From an uncultured Desulfovibrio sp. (GTDB lineage: Bacteria; Desulfobacterota; Desulfovibrionia; Desulfovibrionales; Desulfovibrionaceae), in assembly GCF_902477725.1 (NCBI RefSeq), contig NZ_CABSIF010000012.1:1-64000 (forward strand): a stretch of DNA of 64,000 bases, in the 5' to 3' direction. How positions within the stretch are numbered: position 1 is the stretch's first letter; each line of letters begins with the position of its first letter. The position numbers and the translations under genes are program-made. The notes under the pieces are model-generated. The model was given only the letters and a program-made list of their open reading frames with translations, was not told the DNA's origin and made no database searches. Shown here in pieces: positions 17,208 through 25,833 of this stretch.

Positions 17208-18419
17208 ATGCCTTCCCAACCGCGCACGAACCTCAGCAGTCTTTGCATATGCTCAAGCCTCATCGCCGTGACGTTTTTTTACGTCACGGCGGTCGGGGCT
17301 TTTGCCGCTTCTGCCGCCAGTGCGGATCAAAGCACCTATGCCGGCAACATGCTGGACAAAATTATTGAAATCTGGGCCCCACCCCCTGCGCTTAAAAGCG
17401 ATTTCAGGGTGCGCCTCAAGGTCACGGTTAACGGGCGTGGGCAGGTTGAAGACTGCAAGCCAGTCAAATCCTCGGGTCTGGAAGCTTTTGACAGTTCGGT
17501 ATGCGGCGCAGTGCGGCAGATTGGTTCTTTTGGAACACCGCCTTACGGCGCGCCCATGGACGTGCACCTGACATTCTGGAACGGCACCCCCAAGGGCAAA
17601 CCCAAGCAGGAAACCCTGAGTACGGAAGAAGCGCTGCGGGCCGAGGTCAAGGCCAGAAACAAGGCCGAAGCCGCGCTTGGCGACACAAGAGCCGAAGCCG
17701 CAGAAGACCGCGCCCGTGAAAGAGCCGAGGCCATTGCCAAGGCCAGCGGCAAGGACGCGCCGGAAGTAAGGCCCGCGCCGGTGGCCCCGACGCCAGCGCC
17801 CAAGGCGAGTGCTGAAAGCAAAAAGAAGGGCGCAAAGGCTCCTGCCACGGCTCAGGCTGACAACGCACCGGCCACGCAGCTTATTGGCAGGAGCAGCCCC
17901 ACCGCAGGAGAACAGGCCGCCCCTGCGGCAAAAGAAAAGCCAGCCCGGCAGGTGGACAATCTGCCCACCTACGGCGACCCGGACATGGAGGCCGCATCAG
18001 CTGCCGTGCCAGCACAGGCTCAGACTCAGGCTAAAGCACAGACCCCGGCAAAAACCGATTCAGCCGCCACGCCCTCGGGTCGCGCCACGGTGCCCGCGCC
18101 CGGGGCAACTGCAGCTGGCACAACGGCATCTGGCGCATCCGACGTTGATCGTGTAAAATATCGGCGTGACGCCACCCGGCAGGTTCGCGACGCAATTCTG
18201 ATCCCTGCCGAAACAGAACCGGGCGAATACCAGACACGCCTGAGGCTTACGATTTCCCCTCAGGGAGAAATCACTGATTTCAAGGTAATATCGCCCACGG
18301 GCGACAAGCTTCTTGACAAATATGTGCAGCGAGGCATACGCCGAGCAGGCAGCTTGCCCCCTCCGCCCGCCGAACTTGGGGGAACGCTGGACATCACCCT
18401 TACACTGGTGCGCCGCTGA
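17208..18419 (+). CDS. Periplasmic protein with two TonB/TolA-C-like domains
   Basis: A 403-residue protein between the tolA-like gene and tolB. After a signal peptide or anchor (about 12-36) comes one TonB-C/TolA-C-like domain (about 45-125; DFRVRLKVTVNGRGQVEDCK). A charged, Ala/Pro-rich linker follows (about 135-310). A second such domain closes the protein (about 312-403; YQTRLRLTISPQGEITDFKV ... LPPPPAELGGTLDITL). Two of these domains in one tol-operon protein is unusual; it could be a second TolA-like bridging protein or take the place of CpoB. The ATG at 17208 follows AGGAGGATAT. Function is inferred from context only. Confidence 0.7.
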   Translation: MPSQPRTNLSSLCICSSLIAVTFFYVTAVGAFAASAASADQSTYAGNMLDKIIEIWAPPPALKSDFRVRLKVTVNGRGQVEDCKPVKSSGLEAFDSSVCGAVRQIGSFGTPPYGAPMDVHLTFWNGTPKGKPKQETLSTEEALRAEVKARNKAEAALGDTRAEAAEDRARERAEAIAKASGKDAPEVRPAPVAPTPAPKASAESKKKGAKAPATAQADNAPATQLIGRSSPTAGEQAAPAAKEKPARQVDNLPTYGDPDMEAASAAVPAQAQTQAKAQTPAKTDSAATPSGRATVPAPGATAAGTTASGASDVDRVKYRRDATRQVRDAILIPAETEPGEYQTRLRLTISPQGEITDFKVISPTGDKLLDKYVQRGIRRAGSLPPPPAELGGTLDITLTLVRR

Positions 18420-18451
18420 GGCGTGCTGCTTGAACAAGGAATACTAACGCC

Positions 18452-19765
18452 ATGAAAAAACAGCTTCTTCTCCTGACCCTGGGGTTCTGGCTGGCTCTCG
18501 GAAGCGGGGCGCAGGCCGCCATGCGCGTGGACATTTACGGTCCGGGGCAAAACATTGTTAACCTTGCCCTGGCGGCCCCAATCAAGGGCCCCTCTGCTGA
18601 AGCGAACAGCATGGGCACCGACCTGCAAAAAATCGTGCAGGAAAACCTGAGCTTTTTGCCCTTTATGCGTCTTACCGATCCCAGAGCAGTGCTTGGCGGC
18701 GTTGTTCTGCCCGGGTATGAGCCCCCGTCCCTCGATTTCAAACGCTTCCAGCTTGCCGGGTCGGACATTGTGGTAACGACCTACTGGCCCGAGGGCGACA
18801 GCGGCACCCGCCCCGTGCAGATCCGCGCTTTTGAAACCAACACTGGCGGGCGGCTTTTCGGCAAGGAGTACCCCAAGGTTACTTCCAAAGACCTGCCCGA
18901 AGTGGCCGACCGCTTCTGCGCCGACCTGCTTGAAGCCCTTACGGGCAATGGCGCCTTCTTCCGCTCCACGCTCGCCTTTGTAAAAAAGACGGGCAAGATG
19001 AGCGCCAACGTTTGGTTGGTCAAGCCCACCGGGCGCGACCTGCGGCAGATCACAAACATGCCCGGCGAATCCATGTCACCCGCATGGTCGCCTGATGGCC
19101 GCTTTGTGGTCTTTACCCACATTGACGAAAAATCCCATGCCCTCGGCGTGTGGGATCGCTCCAGCGGCAAAGTGCAGCGTATCCGCTTTCCTGGCAACGT
19201 GGTTATCGGCCCTGCCTTTATGCCCGACAACAAGGTTGCCGTGGCGCTTTCCAACGGCAAGTTCCCTGTTATCTTCCAGCTGAATCACGTTTTCCAGAAA
19301 GAACGCGTGCTTGAGCAAAACGACTCCATCAACGTTTCGCCCACATTTGACAGCACGGGCACCAAGATGGCATTTACCTCTTCGCGCCTTGGCGGCCCGC
19401 AGATTTTCCTCAAGGATCTGAGCAGCGGATCGGTCACGCGCGTAAGCAAAAACGGCACGTACAACACTGAGGCCAATCTGTCGCCTGACGGAACCCTGGT
19501 GGTATACAGCCGCATGACCGACTATGGTCACCGTATTTTTGTGCAAGATATGCTTACCGGCACGGAACGTCAGGTTACTTTCGGCCCCGGCAGCGATGAA
19601 CAGCCCGCTTTCTGCGCCGACAGTTACTTTATTGCGTTCTCGTCCACGCGCAACGGACACGGCATCTACCTGACCACCCGCCACGGCGGTGATGCAAAGC
19701 AGGTACCCACCGGCGGTGGTTCCGTGTACTTTCCGCGCTGGGGCATGCCCGGTCAGCAAAAATAG
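18452..19765 (+). CDS. tolB: TolB, periplasmic beta-propeller of the Tol-Pal system
   Basis: A 437-residue periplasmic protein of normal TolB length. A signal peptide (1-22, ending AQA) precedes an N-terminal domain and a six-bladed WD40-like propeller with repeats such as SPAWSPDGRFVVFT, NVSPTFDSTGTKMAFTS and NLSPDGTLVVYS. TolB binds Pal and TolA and supports outer-membrane constriction during division. It lies 32 bases after the dual-domain gene, preceded by AAGGA. Confidence 0.93.
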   Translation: MKKQLLLLTLGFWLALGSGAQAAMRVDIYGPGQNIVNLALAAPIKGPSAEANSMGTDLQKIVQENLSFLPFMRLTDPRAVLGGVVLPGYEPPSLDFKRFQLAGSDIVVTTYWPEGDSGTRPVQIRAFETNTGGRLFGKEYPKVTSKDLPEVADRFCADLLEALTGNGAFFRSTLAFVKKTGKMSANVWLVKPTGRDLRQITNMPGESMSPAWSPDGRFVVFTHIDEKSHALGVWDRSSGKVQRIRFPGNVVIGPAFMPDNKVAVALSNGKFPVIFQLNHVFQKERVLEQNDSINVSPTFDSTGTKMAFTSSRLGGPQIFLKDLSSGSVTRVSKNGTYNTEANLSPDGTLVVYSRMTDYGHRIFVQDMLTGTERQVTFGPGSDEQPAFCADSYFIAFSSTRNGHGIYLTTRHGGDAKQVPTGGGSVYFPRWGMPGQQK

Positions 19766-19880
19766 CTAGAAATTAACAGATAGGCCTCTTACCCGCATTT
19801 TTACTCGATTTTCCGGCCCTCGCGGGGCGAAATGGGTAAAAAATATTTTACGAAAGTGCGTCGAAACCCCCTTCCACGCC

Positions 19881-19908
19881 TTGACAAAAATTGCGGGCCA
19901 GATACCAT
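19881..19908 (+). promoter_or_regulatory. Candidate sigma-70 promoter for pal
   Basis: TTGACA (19881-19886) and TACCAT (19903-19908) are separated by 16 bases and lie about 90 bases before the pal start. The 231-base tolB-pal gap suggests pal has its own promoter besides operon read-through. Confidence 0.5.
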
Positions 19909-19996
19909 CTGTTATGCGAGGACGAAACGGCCTCGCGTGTGCAGAAAGGAAAGGTATCAATTTTTTTGGAGAATGAGCTGTTCAGGAGGACACACA

Positions 19997-20464
19997 ATGA
20001 AACGCTATGCTCTTATTCTCGCTCTGGTTATGGCCCTTGCCGCCGGTTTCGGTTGCGCAAAGAAAACCACCAGCGAACCCGGCTATGACGATGGCCTGAC
20101 CCCCGAAATGCGTGCGGCCATCCAGCAGATCACTGACGCCCGCGTCTACTTCGCTTTCGACAAATTCGACATCAAGCCCGAATACAAAGAAATGCTGAAG
20201 ACCAAGGCCGATCTGCTGAAGAAGTACTCCTCTATCCGCGTGCGCATCGAAGGCAACTGCGACGAACGCGGCACCCAGGAATACAACCTCGCCCTCGGCG
20301 AACGCCGCGCCCGCGCTTCCTACGAATACCTGGTTACGCTTGGCGTGAATCCCAGCCAGCTGGAAATGATCAGCTACGGCAAGGAAAACCCCGCCGTTCA
20401 GGGTAACAACGAAGCTTCGTGGTCCAAGAACCGCCGCGACGACTTCCGCGTGATCGCCCACTAG
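19997..20464 (+). CDS. pal: Pal, peptidoglycan-associated lipoprotein
   Basis: A 155-residue lipoprotein: signal peptide to GFGC (Cys24), a short linker and an OmpA-like peptidoglycan-binding domain (YFAFDKFDIKPEYKEML ... IEGNCDERGTQEYNLALGERRA). It anchors the outer membrane to peptidoglycan and binds TolB. The lipobox is imperfect (GFG before Cys rather than LAG). The ATG at 19997 follows AGGAGGA; longer frames to 19832 cross the promoter. It closes the Tol-Pal locus. Confidence 0.93.
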   Translation: MKRYALILALVMALAAGFGCAKKTTSEPGYDDGLTPEMRAAIQQITDARVYFAFDKFDIKPEYKEMLKTKADLLKKYSSIRVRIEGNCDERGTQEYNLALGERRARASYEYLVTLGVNPSQLEMISYGKENPAVQGNNEASWSKNRRDDFRVIAH

Positions 20465-20483
20465 TCTTTTTAAGACCAGTACT

Positions 20484-20517
20484 GAAAGAGCCGCCCCTTG
20501 GGGCGGCTCTTTTTTTG
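20484..20517 (+). terminator. Rho-independent terminator after pal
   Basis: The stem GAGCCGCCCC/GGGGCGGCTC with a two-base TT loop is followed by seven T residues, about 25 bases after the pal stop. Confidence 0.9.
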
Positions 20518-20810
20518 CCCCGTGCAGACCTGCAAGGGGTTTTGCCAGACATGACCTTGTACTCCACATCTGCGCATTGCTTTGCTGAGCGACTGCCTGC
20601 GCCACCTTCGCACTCGGGTTGCACAATGCACTGGAGCACCGCGCGCAACCATTGCCACCCTTTCATGCGCCCGCCAGTGCACGTTTACCCCCACATCGGA
20701 GGGGCTGCGCAGCAAGCATACACCCAACTGTTACGGATATATGACTTTGAGCCAGGAACTTGCGGGCATCGGCATCACAGGATAGAGTGCAGGCAACAGA
20801 GGTTACCTGC
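20518..20810. other. Intergenic region after pal, no gene seen
   Basis: From the pal terminator to the dehydrogenase start I see no convincing gene, hairpin or repeat. It should contain the promoter of the dehydrogenase/amidohydrolase pair, which I could not locate. Confidence 0.4.
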
Positions 20811-21779
20811 ATGAAAATAGCCATTCTTGACGGTGCTGTGCTCAATCCCGGCGATGTGGATTGGGGCCCGATCGCATCCCTTGGCGATGTGTCCATTTAT
20901 GAAACCACTCCCACCGAAGCGGTTGCAGAGCGCACCCAAGGGGCAGACGTGGTGCTTGTCAACAAAACCCCGTTGACTGGCGCAAATCTTGAGCAACTGG
21001 ACAGCAATGTCCGCATGGTTGGCGTTCTTGCCACCGGCTATAATATTGTAGACGTTGATGCGCTGGCCGCCCGCAATGTCCCTGTGTGCAACGTGGTTGC
21101 ATACGGAGTGAGCGATGTGGCCCAGCATGCAATGGCGCTCTTGCTTGAGCTGTGCCGCCATACGAGCCTACATTCCGAAAGCGTCAAAAACGGCGACTGG
21201 CTCAAATCCAAAAGCTGGTGCTACTGGAAAATCCCGCCCCTGTGCCTGGAAGGCCTGACCATGGGCCTCATTGGTTTTGGCTCCATAGGCCGCCGCATGG
21301 GTGAACTGGCCCACGCCTTTGGCATGAGCGTGCTCGCCTACTGCCGCACCCCCAAGGATCCGCCGTCCTACGGCCCCTTTGCCTTTGCCACACTTGAGCA
21401 CCTGCTTTGCGCATCAGACGTGGTTTCCCTGCACTGCCCGCTGACCAAGGAAACACGCAATATCATCAATGCCAAAACGCTTTCGTCCATGCGCAAGGGT
21501 GCTATTCTGCTGAATACCTCGCGTGGGCCGCTAGTGGATGAAGCCGCCGCTGCCGAAGCCCTGAAATCCGGGCATCTGCGGGGACTTGGCACTGACGTGC
21601 TTGCGCAGGAGCCCCCTCAGGACGACAATCCACTCTTTTCAGCACCCAATACGCTGATTACGCCGCACATTGCCTGGGCTACCACACGTGCGCGGCAAAA
21701 CATCATTGACCTCATGGCGGAGAACATCCGGCGCTGGCAGGCAGGAACCCCCGTCAATGTGGTGAATGGGGTAAAATAA
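20811..21779 (+). CDS. D-isomer-specific 2-hydroxyacid dehydrogenase
   Basis: A 322-residue NAD(P)-dependent dehydrogenase of the D-2-hydroxyacid family. The nucleotide-binding GFGSIG (155-160) and the catalytic set Arg238 (NTSRGPLVDE), Glu267 (AQEPP) and His286 (ITPHIAWAT) are present. The sequence is closest in feel to hydroxypyruvate reductase/glycerate dehydrogenase (HprA), but the substrate is not certain. The ATG at 20811 follows an AGAGG site. It is cotranscribed with the amidohydrolase 9 bases downstream. Confidence 0.88.
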   Translation: MKIAILDGAVLNPGDVDWGPIASLGDVSIYETTPTEAVAERTQGADVVLVNKTPLTGANLEQLDSNVRMVGVLATGYNIVDVDALAARNVPVCNVVAYGVSDVAQHAMALLLELCRHTSLHSESVKNGDWLKSKSWCYWKIPPLCLEGLTMGLIGFGSIGRRMGELAHAFGMSVLAYCRTPKDPPSYGPFAFATLEHLLCASDVVSLHCPLTKETRNIINAKTLSSMRKGAILLNTSRGPLVDEAAAAEALKSGHLRGLGTDVLAQEPPQDDNPLFSAPNTLITPHIAWATTRARQNIIDLMAENIRRWQAGTPVNVVNGVK

Positions 21780-21788
21780 GCGCCAATC

Positions 21789-22622
21789 ATGTACATCGAC
21801 ATACACACCCACGCCTTTCATCCCAAGATAGCGCACAAGGCAGTGGATCACCTGAATGATTTTTATAGCGTCAACTGCGCGGGCGATGGCACCATCGCCC
21901 ACCTGCTGGAACGTGAACGTAAGGCCGAGATGGAAAAGTGCGTGGTTTTGTGCGCAGCCACAGCGCCTGCCCAGGTTATTCCGGCAAACAACTACGCCAT
22001 CACCTTGCAAAAGGAGCATGCAGACAGGGTCATCGCCTTTGGTACGGTGCATCCGGGCTATGAAAACTGGGAGGTGGAGCTTAAGCGCATCAAGGCCGCT
22101 GGCATCCGCGGCATCAAGCTGCACCCTGATTTTCAGAGCTTCTGGCTGGACGACCCTCGCCTTTTGCCCATTTTTGAAGCAGCGCAAAAAGACTTTGTGT
22201 TTGAAATCCACATAGGCGACAGAACAACGCCTGCCCAAAACCCCTCCTGCCCTTACAAACTGGCTGCCATTCTGCGCCAGTTCCCTGGCATGAGGGTGAT
22301 TGCGGCCCATTTTGGCGGCTACCGCATGTGGGCGCATGCGCTTGATGCACTTGCTGGCAACAGGTTTGAAAACCTTTGGTTCGACACCTCAAGCACAACG
22401 CCCTTTGCGACTCCGCTGCTTGCCAAAAAACTTCTTGGGGCTTTTCCGCGAGAACGTATTCTCTTTGGCACAGATTGGCCGCTGTACGACCCTGTGGAAG
22501 AGCGCCAACGCCTGCAACGCCTTGCCAACCTCAAGGATGCGGAGATGGAAACCATCATGAGCAACGCCACGTCCTTGCTGTGCGACAGTGCTCCACAGGC
22601 GAAAAGCCAGCACAACCATTGA
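21789..22622 (+). CDS. Amidohydrolase-2 family metal-dependent hydrolase
   Basis: A 277-residue TIM-barrel protein of the amidohydrolase-2 group (decarboxylase/lactonase type). It shows the metal motif DIHTHAFHP (His6, His8), GIKLHPDFQ, EIHIGD, AAHFGGY and the barrel-end Asp in LFGTDWP. The reaction could be hydrolysis or decarboxylation. Its coupling to a 2-hydroxyacid dehydrogenase suggests a small catabolic step, unproven. The ribosome site is weak. Confidence 0.82.
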   Translation: MYIDIHTHAFHPKIAHKAVDHLNDFYSVNCAGDGTIAHLLERERKAEMEKCVVLCAATAPAQVIPANNYAITLQKEHADRVIAFGTVHPGYENWEVELKRIKAAGIRGIKLHPDFQSFWLDDPRLLPIFEAAQKDFVFEIHIGDRTTPAQNPSCPYKLAAILRQFPGMRVIAAHFGGYRMWAHALDALAGNRFENLWFDTSSTTPFATPLLAKKLLGAFPRERILFGTDWPLYDPVEERQRLQRLANLKDAEMETIMSNATSLLCDSAPQAKSQHNH

Positions 22623-22646
22623 CAGCCGACCCTCTTTGCGGGTAAG

Positions 22647-22740
22647 TGTCTTGCCAAGCCGGACGGCGGCAGCACTGCCAACCCCGTCAGGTCCGAAAGG
22701 AAGCAGCGGCAACAGACGTTGCCGGGTGTCCGGCCCACAA
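22647..22740 (+). ncRNA. ffs: Signal recognition particle RNA, small bacterial type (4.5S)
   Basis: The conserved SRP hairpin core is visible as CAACCCCGTCAGGTCCG followed by AAAGGAAGCAGCGG (about 22678-22709), the site bound by Ffh. Flanking arms GCCGGAC (22658-22664) and GTCCGGC (22728-22734) pair to close the rod. No Alu domain is present, so it is the short Gram-negative form. A strong terminator follows immediately. The exact ends are estimates. Confidence 0.93.
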
Positions 22741-22775
22741 AAAACCGCAACGGGATTACCGTTGCGGTTTTTTGC
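22741..22775 (+). terminator. Rho-independent terminator of the SRP RNA gene
   Basis: AAAACCGCAACGG and CCGTTGCGGTTTT form a stem around GATTA, followed by TT. Confidence 0.9.
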
Positions 22776-22886
22776 GTCTTTGCGAACTTGCGCCAGCCAC
22801 CAGCCCCGCAAAAAGGAATTGCCGCCGCCCCCAGAGGACACAACGGCAATTCCAGTTCTGCTACAATTATGCGGGCAAAAGCCGCG

Positions 22887-23675
22887 CTAATTCTGATCTT
22901 TCGACGGCTCGTCCTCATCAACCATCACATCCACCTGATAAATGCCGCGCATTTCGTCCAGGTGAGTCCGCATGGCCTTTTCCGCCATATCTGGATCACG
23001 TTTTTTGAGCGCTTCGTACACGCCAACGTGGGCGCGGTATGAACGTTCGCTCTGCTTGCGTACCTGCAAGGAGGCATACAGCGGCGTGATCAGCCAACCG
23101 GCAAAGCCCTCGGCCAAAAGCCCGAGAAAATTGTTGCCCATGCATTCCACAAGATAGCGGTGGAAATCAATATCCGCTTCGGCAAAAGCACGTATTTCCG
23201 ATGCGTCCAGCAATCTGCGCTGATTTTGCAGCTGCTCGTCCAGGCGGGTCAGCTGCTCATCGGTTATTTCAAGGGCCATGCGCCGCACCACAGCAGTTTC
23301 AAAAAAGAGCCGCAGATCGTGCAGTTGACGCCAGCCGTCAGGCGAGCTGGAGTAAATCTCCAGTGTAGCCCTCATCTCGCGCAGCAGGGGCTTGAGCGTC
23401 AGGCGGCACACACGGGCGCGCATGCCGGGTGAAACCTCAATAAGGCCCATGCGCGCCAGACCGGAAAGAGCCTCGCGCACAGCAGGCCGACCCACGCCGA
23501 ACTCGTCCATCAACTCACGCTCGGAGGGCAGCTTTTGCCCTACCTGATAAACGCCGCTCTGAATGTCATCCAGCAGACAGCTCAGCACTTCGGTGTGCAC
23601 TCTGGGCCGCTGGATGTTGCGCTTTCTTCCGGCCTGTGCCTCGGCATCCATATTTTTCGAATTTTCGGTATTCAT
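22887..23675 (-). CDS. FadR-subfamily GntR transcriptional regulator
   Basis: A 262-residue regulator: a disordered N-terminal ~25 residues, a GntR winged helix (QKLPSERELMDEFGVGRPAVREALSGLARMGLIEV) and an all-helical FCD ligand domain (about 105-245; DLRLFFETAVVRRMA, DIDFHRYLVECMGN). FadR-type regulators respond to organic acids. It is divergent from malic enzyme, so control by malate, pyruvate, lactate or a related acid is a fair guess. The start at 23675 is chosen by an AAGGAG site, though its 14-base spacing is long. Confidence 0.87.
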   Translation of the reverse strand: MNTENSKNMDAEAQAGRKRNIQRPRVHTEVLSCLLDDIQSGVYQVGQKLPSERELMDEFGVGRPAVREALSGLARMGLIEVSPGMRARVCRLTLKPLLREMRATLEIYSSSPDGWRQLHDLRLFFETAVVRRMALEITDEQLTRLDEQLQNQRRLLDASEIRAFAEADIDFHRYLVECMGNNFLGLLAEGFAGWLITPLYASLQVRKQSERSYRAHVGVYEALKKRDPDMAEKAMRTHLDEMRGIYQVDVMVDEDEPSKDQN

Positions 23676-23770
23676 GGCGAAATTCGTTTCTCCTTGAGGT
23701 CTGCGGTACGTCGCATCTTTATGAAAAAACAAGAATTTTTATGCGTTAAAAAAGCAGTAATCCCATAAAC

Positions 23771-23789
23771 CTTACAAAAGTTTCATAAG
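23771..23789. promoter_or_regulatory. Imperfect 19-bp dyad, candidate FadR-type operator
   Basis: CTTACAAAAGTTTCATAAG is symmetrical at 7 of 9 pairs about the central G. It lies in the AT-rich core of the regulator/malic enzyme gap. Confidence 0.35.
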
Positions 23790-23813
23790 ATATTTCCTTA
23801 CCCCATGAATTTC

Positions 23814-23827
23814 TGTATACTTATACA
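23814..23827. promoter_or_regulatory. Perfect dyad TGTATACTTATACA, candidate FadR-type operator
   Basis: TGTATA and TATACA flank a 2-base centre as a perfect inverted repeat, with partly symmetrical flanks (TTC ... AGAA). It lies 138 bases from the regulator start and 172 bases from malic enzyme. Short GT/AC-ended palindromes of this kind are typical FadR-family sites. Confidence 0.45.
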
Positions 23828-23999
23828 AGAAGGCCGACACAAAATGCCGCGGCTGACCGGTTACTTCCGGCGATTGCCCGCAAAGCCACATTGTTGCTGG
23901 CCCAAAACTTTTTTGCGAGCATGTTCAACTGAGGCTGCCCCGCGCCGACGGCGCATTTTTTACACTGTCACGGCAGACAAACAGATGAAGGAGCAAGTG

Positions 24000-25256
24000 A
24001 TGTCACGTATCAAGAACCTGCGGGAAGAAGCCCTGGCCATGCACAAGGAATATCAGGGGAAAATTGAGGTTCGGGTCAAAGCCCCTGTGCGCGATAACGA
24101 CGACCTCACCCTGGCCTACTCGCCCGGCGTTGCCGAGCCTTGCATGGAAATTCATAAAGATCCAGCAATGCTTGATGTTTATACAAACCACTCCAACTTT
24201 GTCTGCGTTGTTTCCAACGGCACTGCCGTGCTCGGCCTTGGAAGCATCGGCGCTGCCGCAGCCATGCCCGTTATGGAAGGCAAATCCCTGCTGTTCAAAA
24301 CCTTTGGCGATGTGGATGCCTTCCCCATCTGCGTGGACACCAAGGACACCGGCAAGATCGTGGAGCTGGTTGAACTGATGGCCCCGACCTTTGGCGGCGT
24401 GAACCTTGAAGACATCAAGGCCCCTGAATGCTTTGTCATTGAAGACACCCTGAAAAAGAACGGCATCTTCAAAGGTCCCATCTTCCATGACGACCAGCAC
24501 GGCACCGCCGTTGTTACCCTGGCCGGTCTTATCAACGCCCTGAAAATTGTTGGCAAAAAACTTGATGAAGTGACCGTTGTCACCAGCGGCGCTGGCGCTG
24601 CGGGTATTGCCATCATCAAGCTGCTCATGGCTGTGGGGCTCAAAAACGTCATCATGTGCGATTCCAAGGGCGCTATCTGGCAGGGCCGCCCCGAAGGCAT
24701 GAATCCCTACAAGGATGAAATCGCCAAGCACACCAATCCCAACAAGATCAAGGGCGGCCTGGCCGAGGCCATCAAGGGCGCAGATGTCTTTATTGGCGTT
24801 TCCGCGCCCAATTCCCTGAACGAAGACATGATCCGCAGCATGGCCAAGGATCCCATTGTTTTTGCCCAGGCAAACCCCATCCCCGAAATCTGGCCCCTGC
24901 AGCGCGCTTTTGACGGCGGCGCAAAAGTGGTGGCAACGGGCCGCTCCGACTGCCCCAACCAGATCAACAACGTGCTGGCTTTCCCCGGCATCTTCCGGGG
25001 CGCAATTGACGTGCGCGCCACTGACATCAACGATGCCATGAAGATCGCCGCCGCCAAGGCCCTTGCCGAACTCGTCAAACCTGAAGAGCTCAGCCCCAGC
25101 ATGATCATTCCTTCGACCCTGAACCCGGACGTGGCTCCTCTGGTGGCGGCTGCCACAGCCAAGGCCGCCATGGAAAGCGGCATTGCCCGTGTCCACATAA
25201 ATCCTGACGAGGTGGCAGAAAACCTCAGAAAGCGTCTCGCCAAGCGCCGGGGGTAA
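24000..25256 (+). CDS. NAD(P)-dependent malic enzyme
   Basis: A 418-residue short-form malic enzyme: oxidative decarboxylation of malate to pyruvate (or the reverse). Seen are LAYSPGVAEPC, FGDVDAFPICVDTKD, PIFHDDQHGTAVV, the Rossmann segment TSGAGAAGIAI and CDSKGAIWQGR, all characteristic. It lacks the C-terminal phosphotransacetylase-like domain of long MaeB. The ATG at 24000 follows GAAGGAGCAAGTG. Divergent from a FadR-type regulator that probably controls it; a terminator follows. Confidence 0.93.
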   Translation: MSRIKNLREEALAMHKEYQGKIEVRVKAPVRDNDDLTLAYSPGVAEPCMEIHKDPAMLDVYTNHSNFVCVVSNGTAVLGLGSIGAAAAMPVMEGKSLLFKTFGDVDAFPICVDTKDTGKIVELVELMAPTFGGVNLEDIKAPECFVIEDTLKKNGIFKGPIFHDDQHGTAVVTLAGLINALKIVGKKLDEVTVVTSGAGAAGIAIIKLLMAVGLKNVIMCDSKGAIWQGRPEGMNPYKDEIAKHTNPNKIKGGLAEAIKGADVFIGVSAPNSLNEDMIRSMAKDPIVFAQANPIPEIWPLQRAFDGGAKVVATGRSDCPNQINNVLAFPGIFRGAIDVRATDINDAMKIAAAKALAELVKPEELSPSMIIPSTLNPDVAPLVAAATAKAAMESGIARVHINPDEVAENLRKRLAKRRG

Positions 25257-25287
25257 ACTTCTGGTCGCTGGCTGGTCATCACCATTC

Positions 25288-25322
25288 AAGGGGTCGCGCA
25301 TGCAGCGCGGCCCTTTTTTTGC
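25288..25322 (+). terminator. Rho-independent terminator of malic enzyme
   Basis: GGGTCGCGC and GCGCGGCCC form a stem around ATGCA, followed by seven T residues. Confidence 0.85.
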
Positions 25323-25671
25323 CAGTTGTCTACGGGGCCAAAATCCAGCGCCGCGCAAATACTGGCCTGCGTCAGATTTCAACCTCGACTGAAAAAACAT
25401 TCAGGAAAAATAAGTCCCTGTTTGGTCACTCGTTCTGTCGATAATACAGCATTTTAAGAAGTGATACCACGCAATATGCCTGTGGGCAATTACCTGCTGT
25501 GGGCCCTTGCATTTCAAAACCCTTCAGCCACTGACTGGTTGCTCAACCTATAAAAAATTATCATTTCTGTAAAGACCTCCGACGCAAATTTGCAACTGGT
25601 CTGGCATATTCTACCAAGTTCGTCCAACATACCATTGCGTTATTTAACTAATTTTTTACTCAGCAAGAAAT

Positions 25672-25713
25672 GAAAAATAATAAAGGCGCCCTCAGCCGAA
25701 GCCAGGACGCCTT
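25672..25713 (-). terminator. Rho-independent terminator of the two-component operon
   Basis: Read on the minus strand, AAGGCGTCCT pairs with AGGGCGCCTT (one G-U pair); inside it a GGC/GCT pairing is capped by a TTCG tetraloop. It is followed by TTATTATTTTT. Confidence 0.8.
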
Positions 25714-25833
25714 ATTTTATATATCTATGGAGGGGGCTAAAACACAGGCAGCATGTCTGCGCACTGTTTTGGCAGAACTCCTGCAAGACAGGCGCAGAAG
25801 AGCTTTGCCGCTCCGGCCCTGCTTCAAGCCTGA

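Larger units (their letters stand above)
23676..23999. other. Divergent promoter region of the FadR-type regulator and malic enzyme
   Basis: A 324-base gap that includes an AT-rich core (23710-23830) with two dyads, 23771-23789 and 23814-23827, and a GC-rich leader before malic enzyme. A frame extending malic enzyme to 23805 lacks the family's sequence. Confidence 0.5.
25257..25833. other. Convergent intergenic region, two terminators only
   Basis: Between malic enzyme (plus) and the response regulator (minus) lie 577 bases with a terminator at each end (25288-25322 and 25672-25713). The AT-rich middle (25321-25670) shows no credible gene or repeat. Confidence 0.6.

Noticed and set aside
20518..20810. 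Possible small RNA or gene between pal and the dehydrogenase
   Set aside because: No terminator, promoter pair or conserved structure could be recognised; left as an empty intergenic region.
21585..21606. TGGCAC-containing sigma-54-like match inside the hydroxyacid dehydrogenase gene
   Set aside because: The GG-to-GC spacing is one base short and it lies within a coding region far from a gene start.
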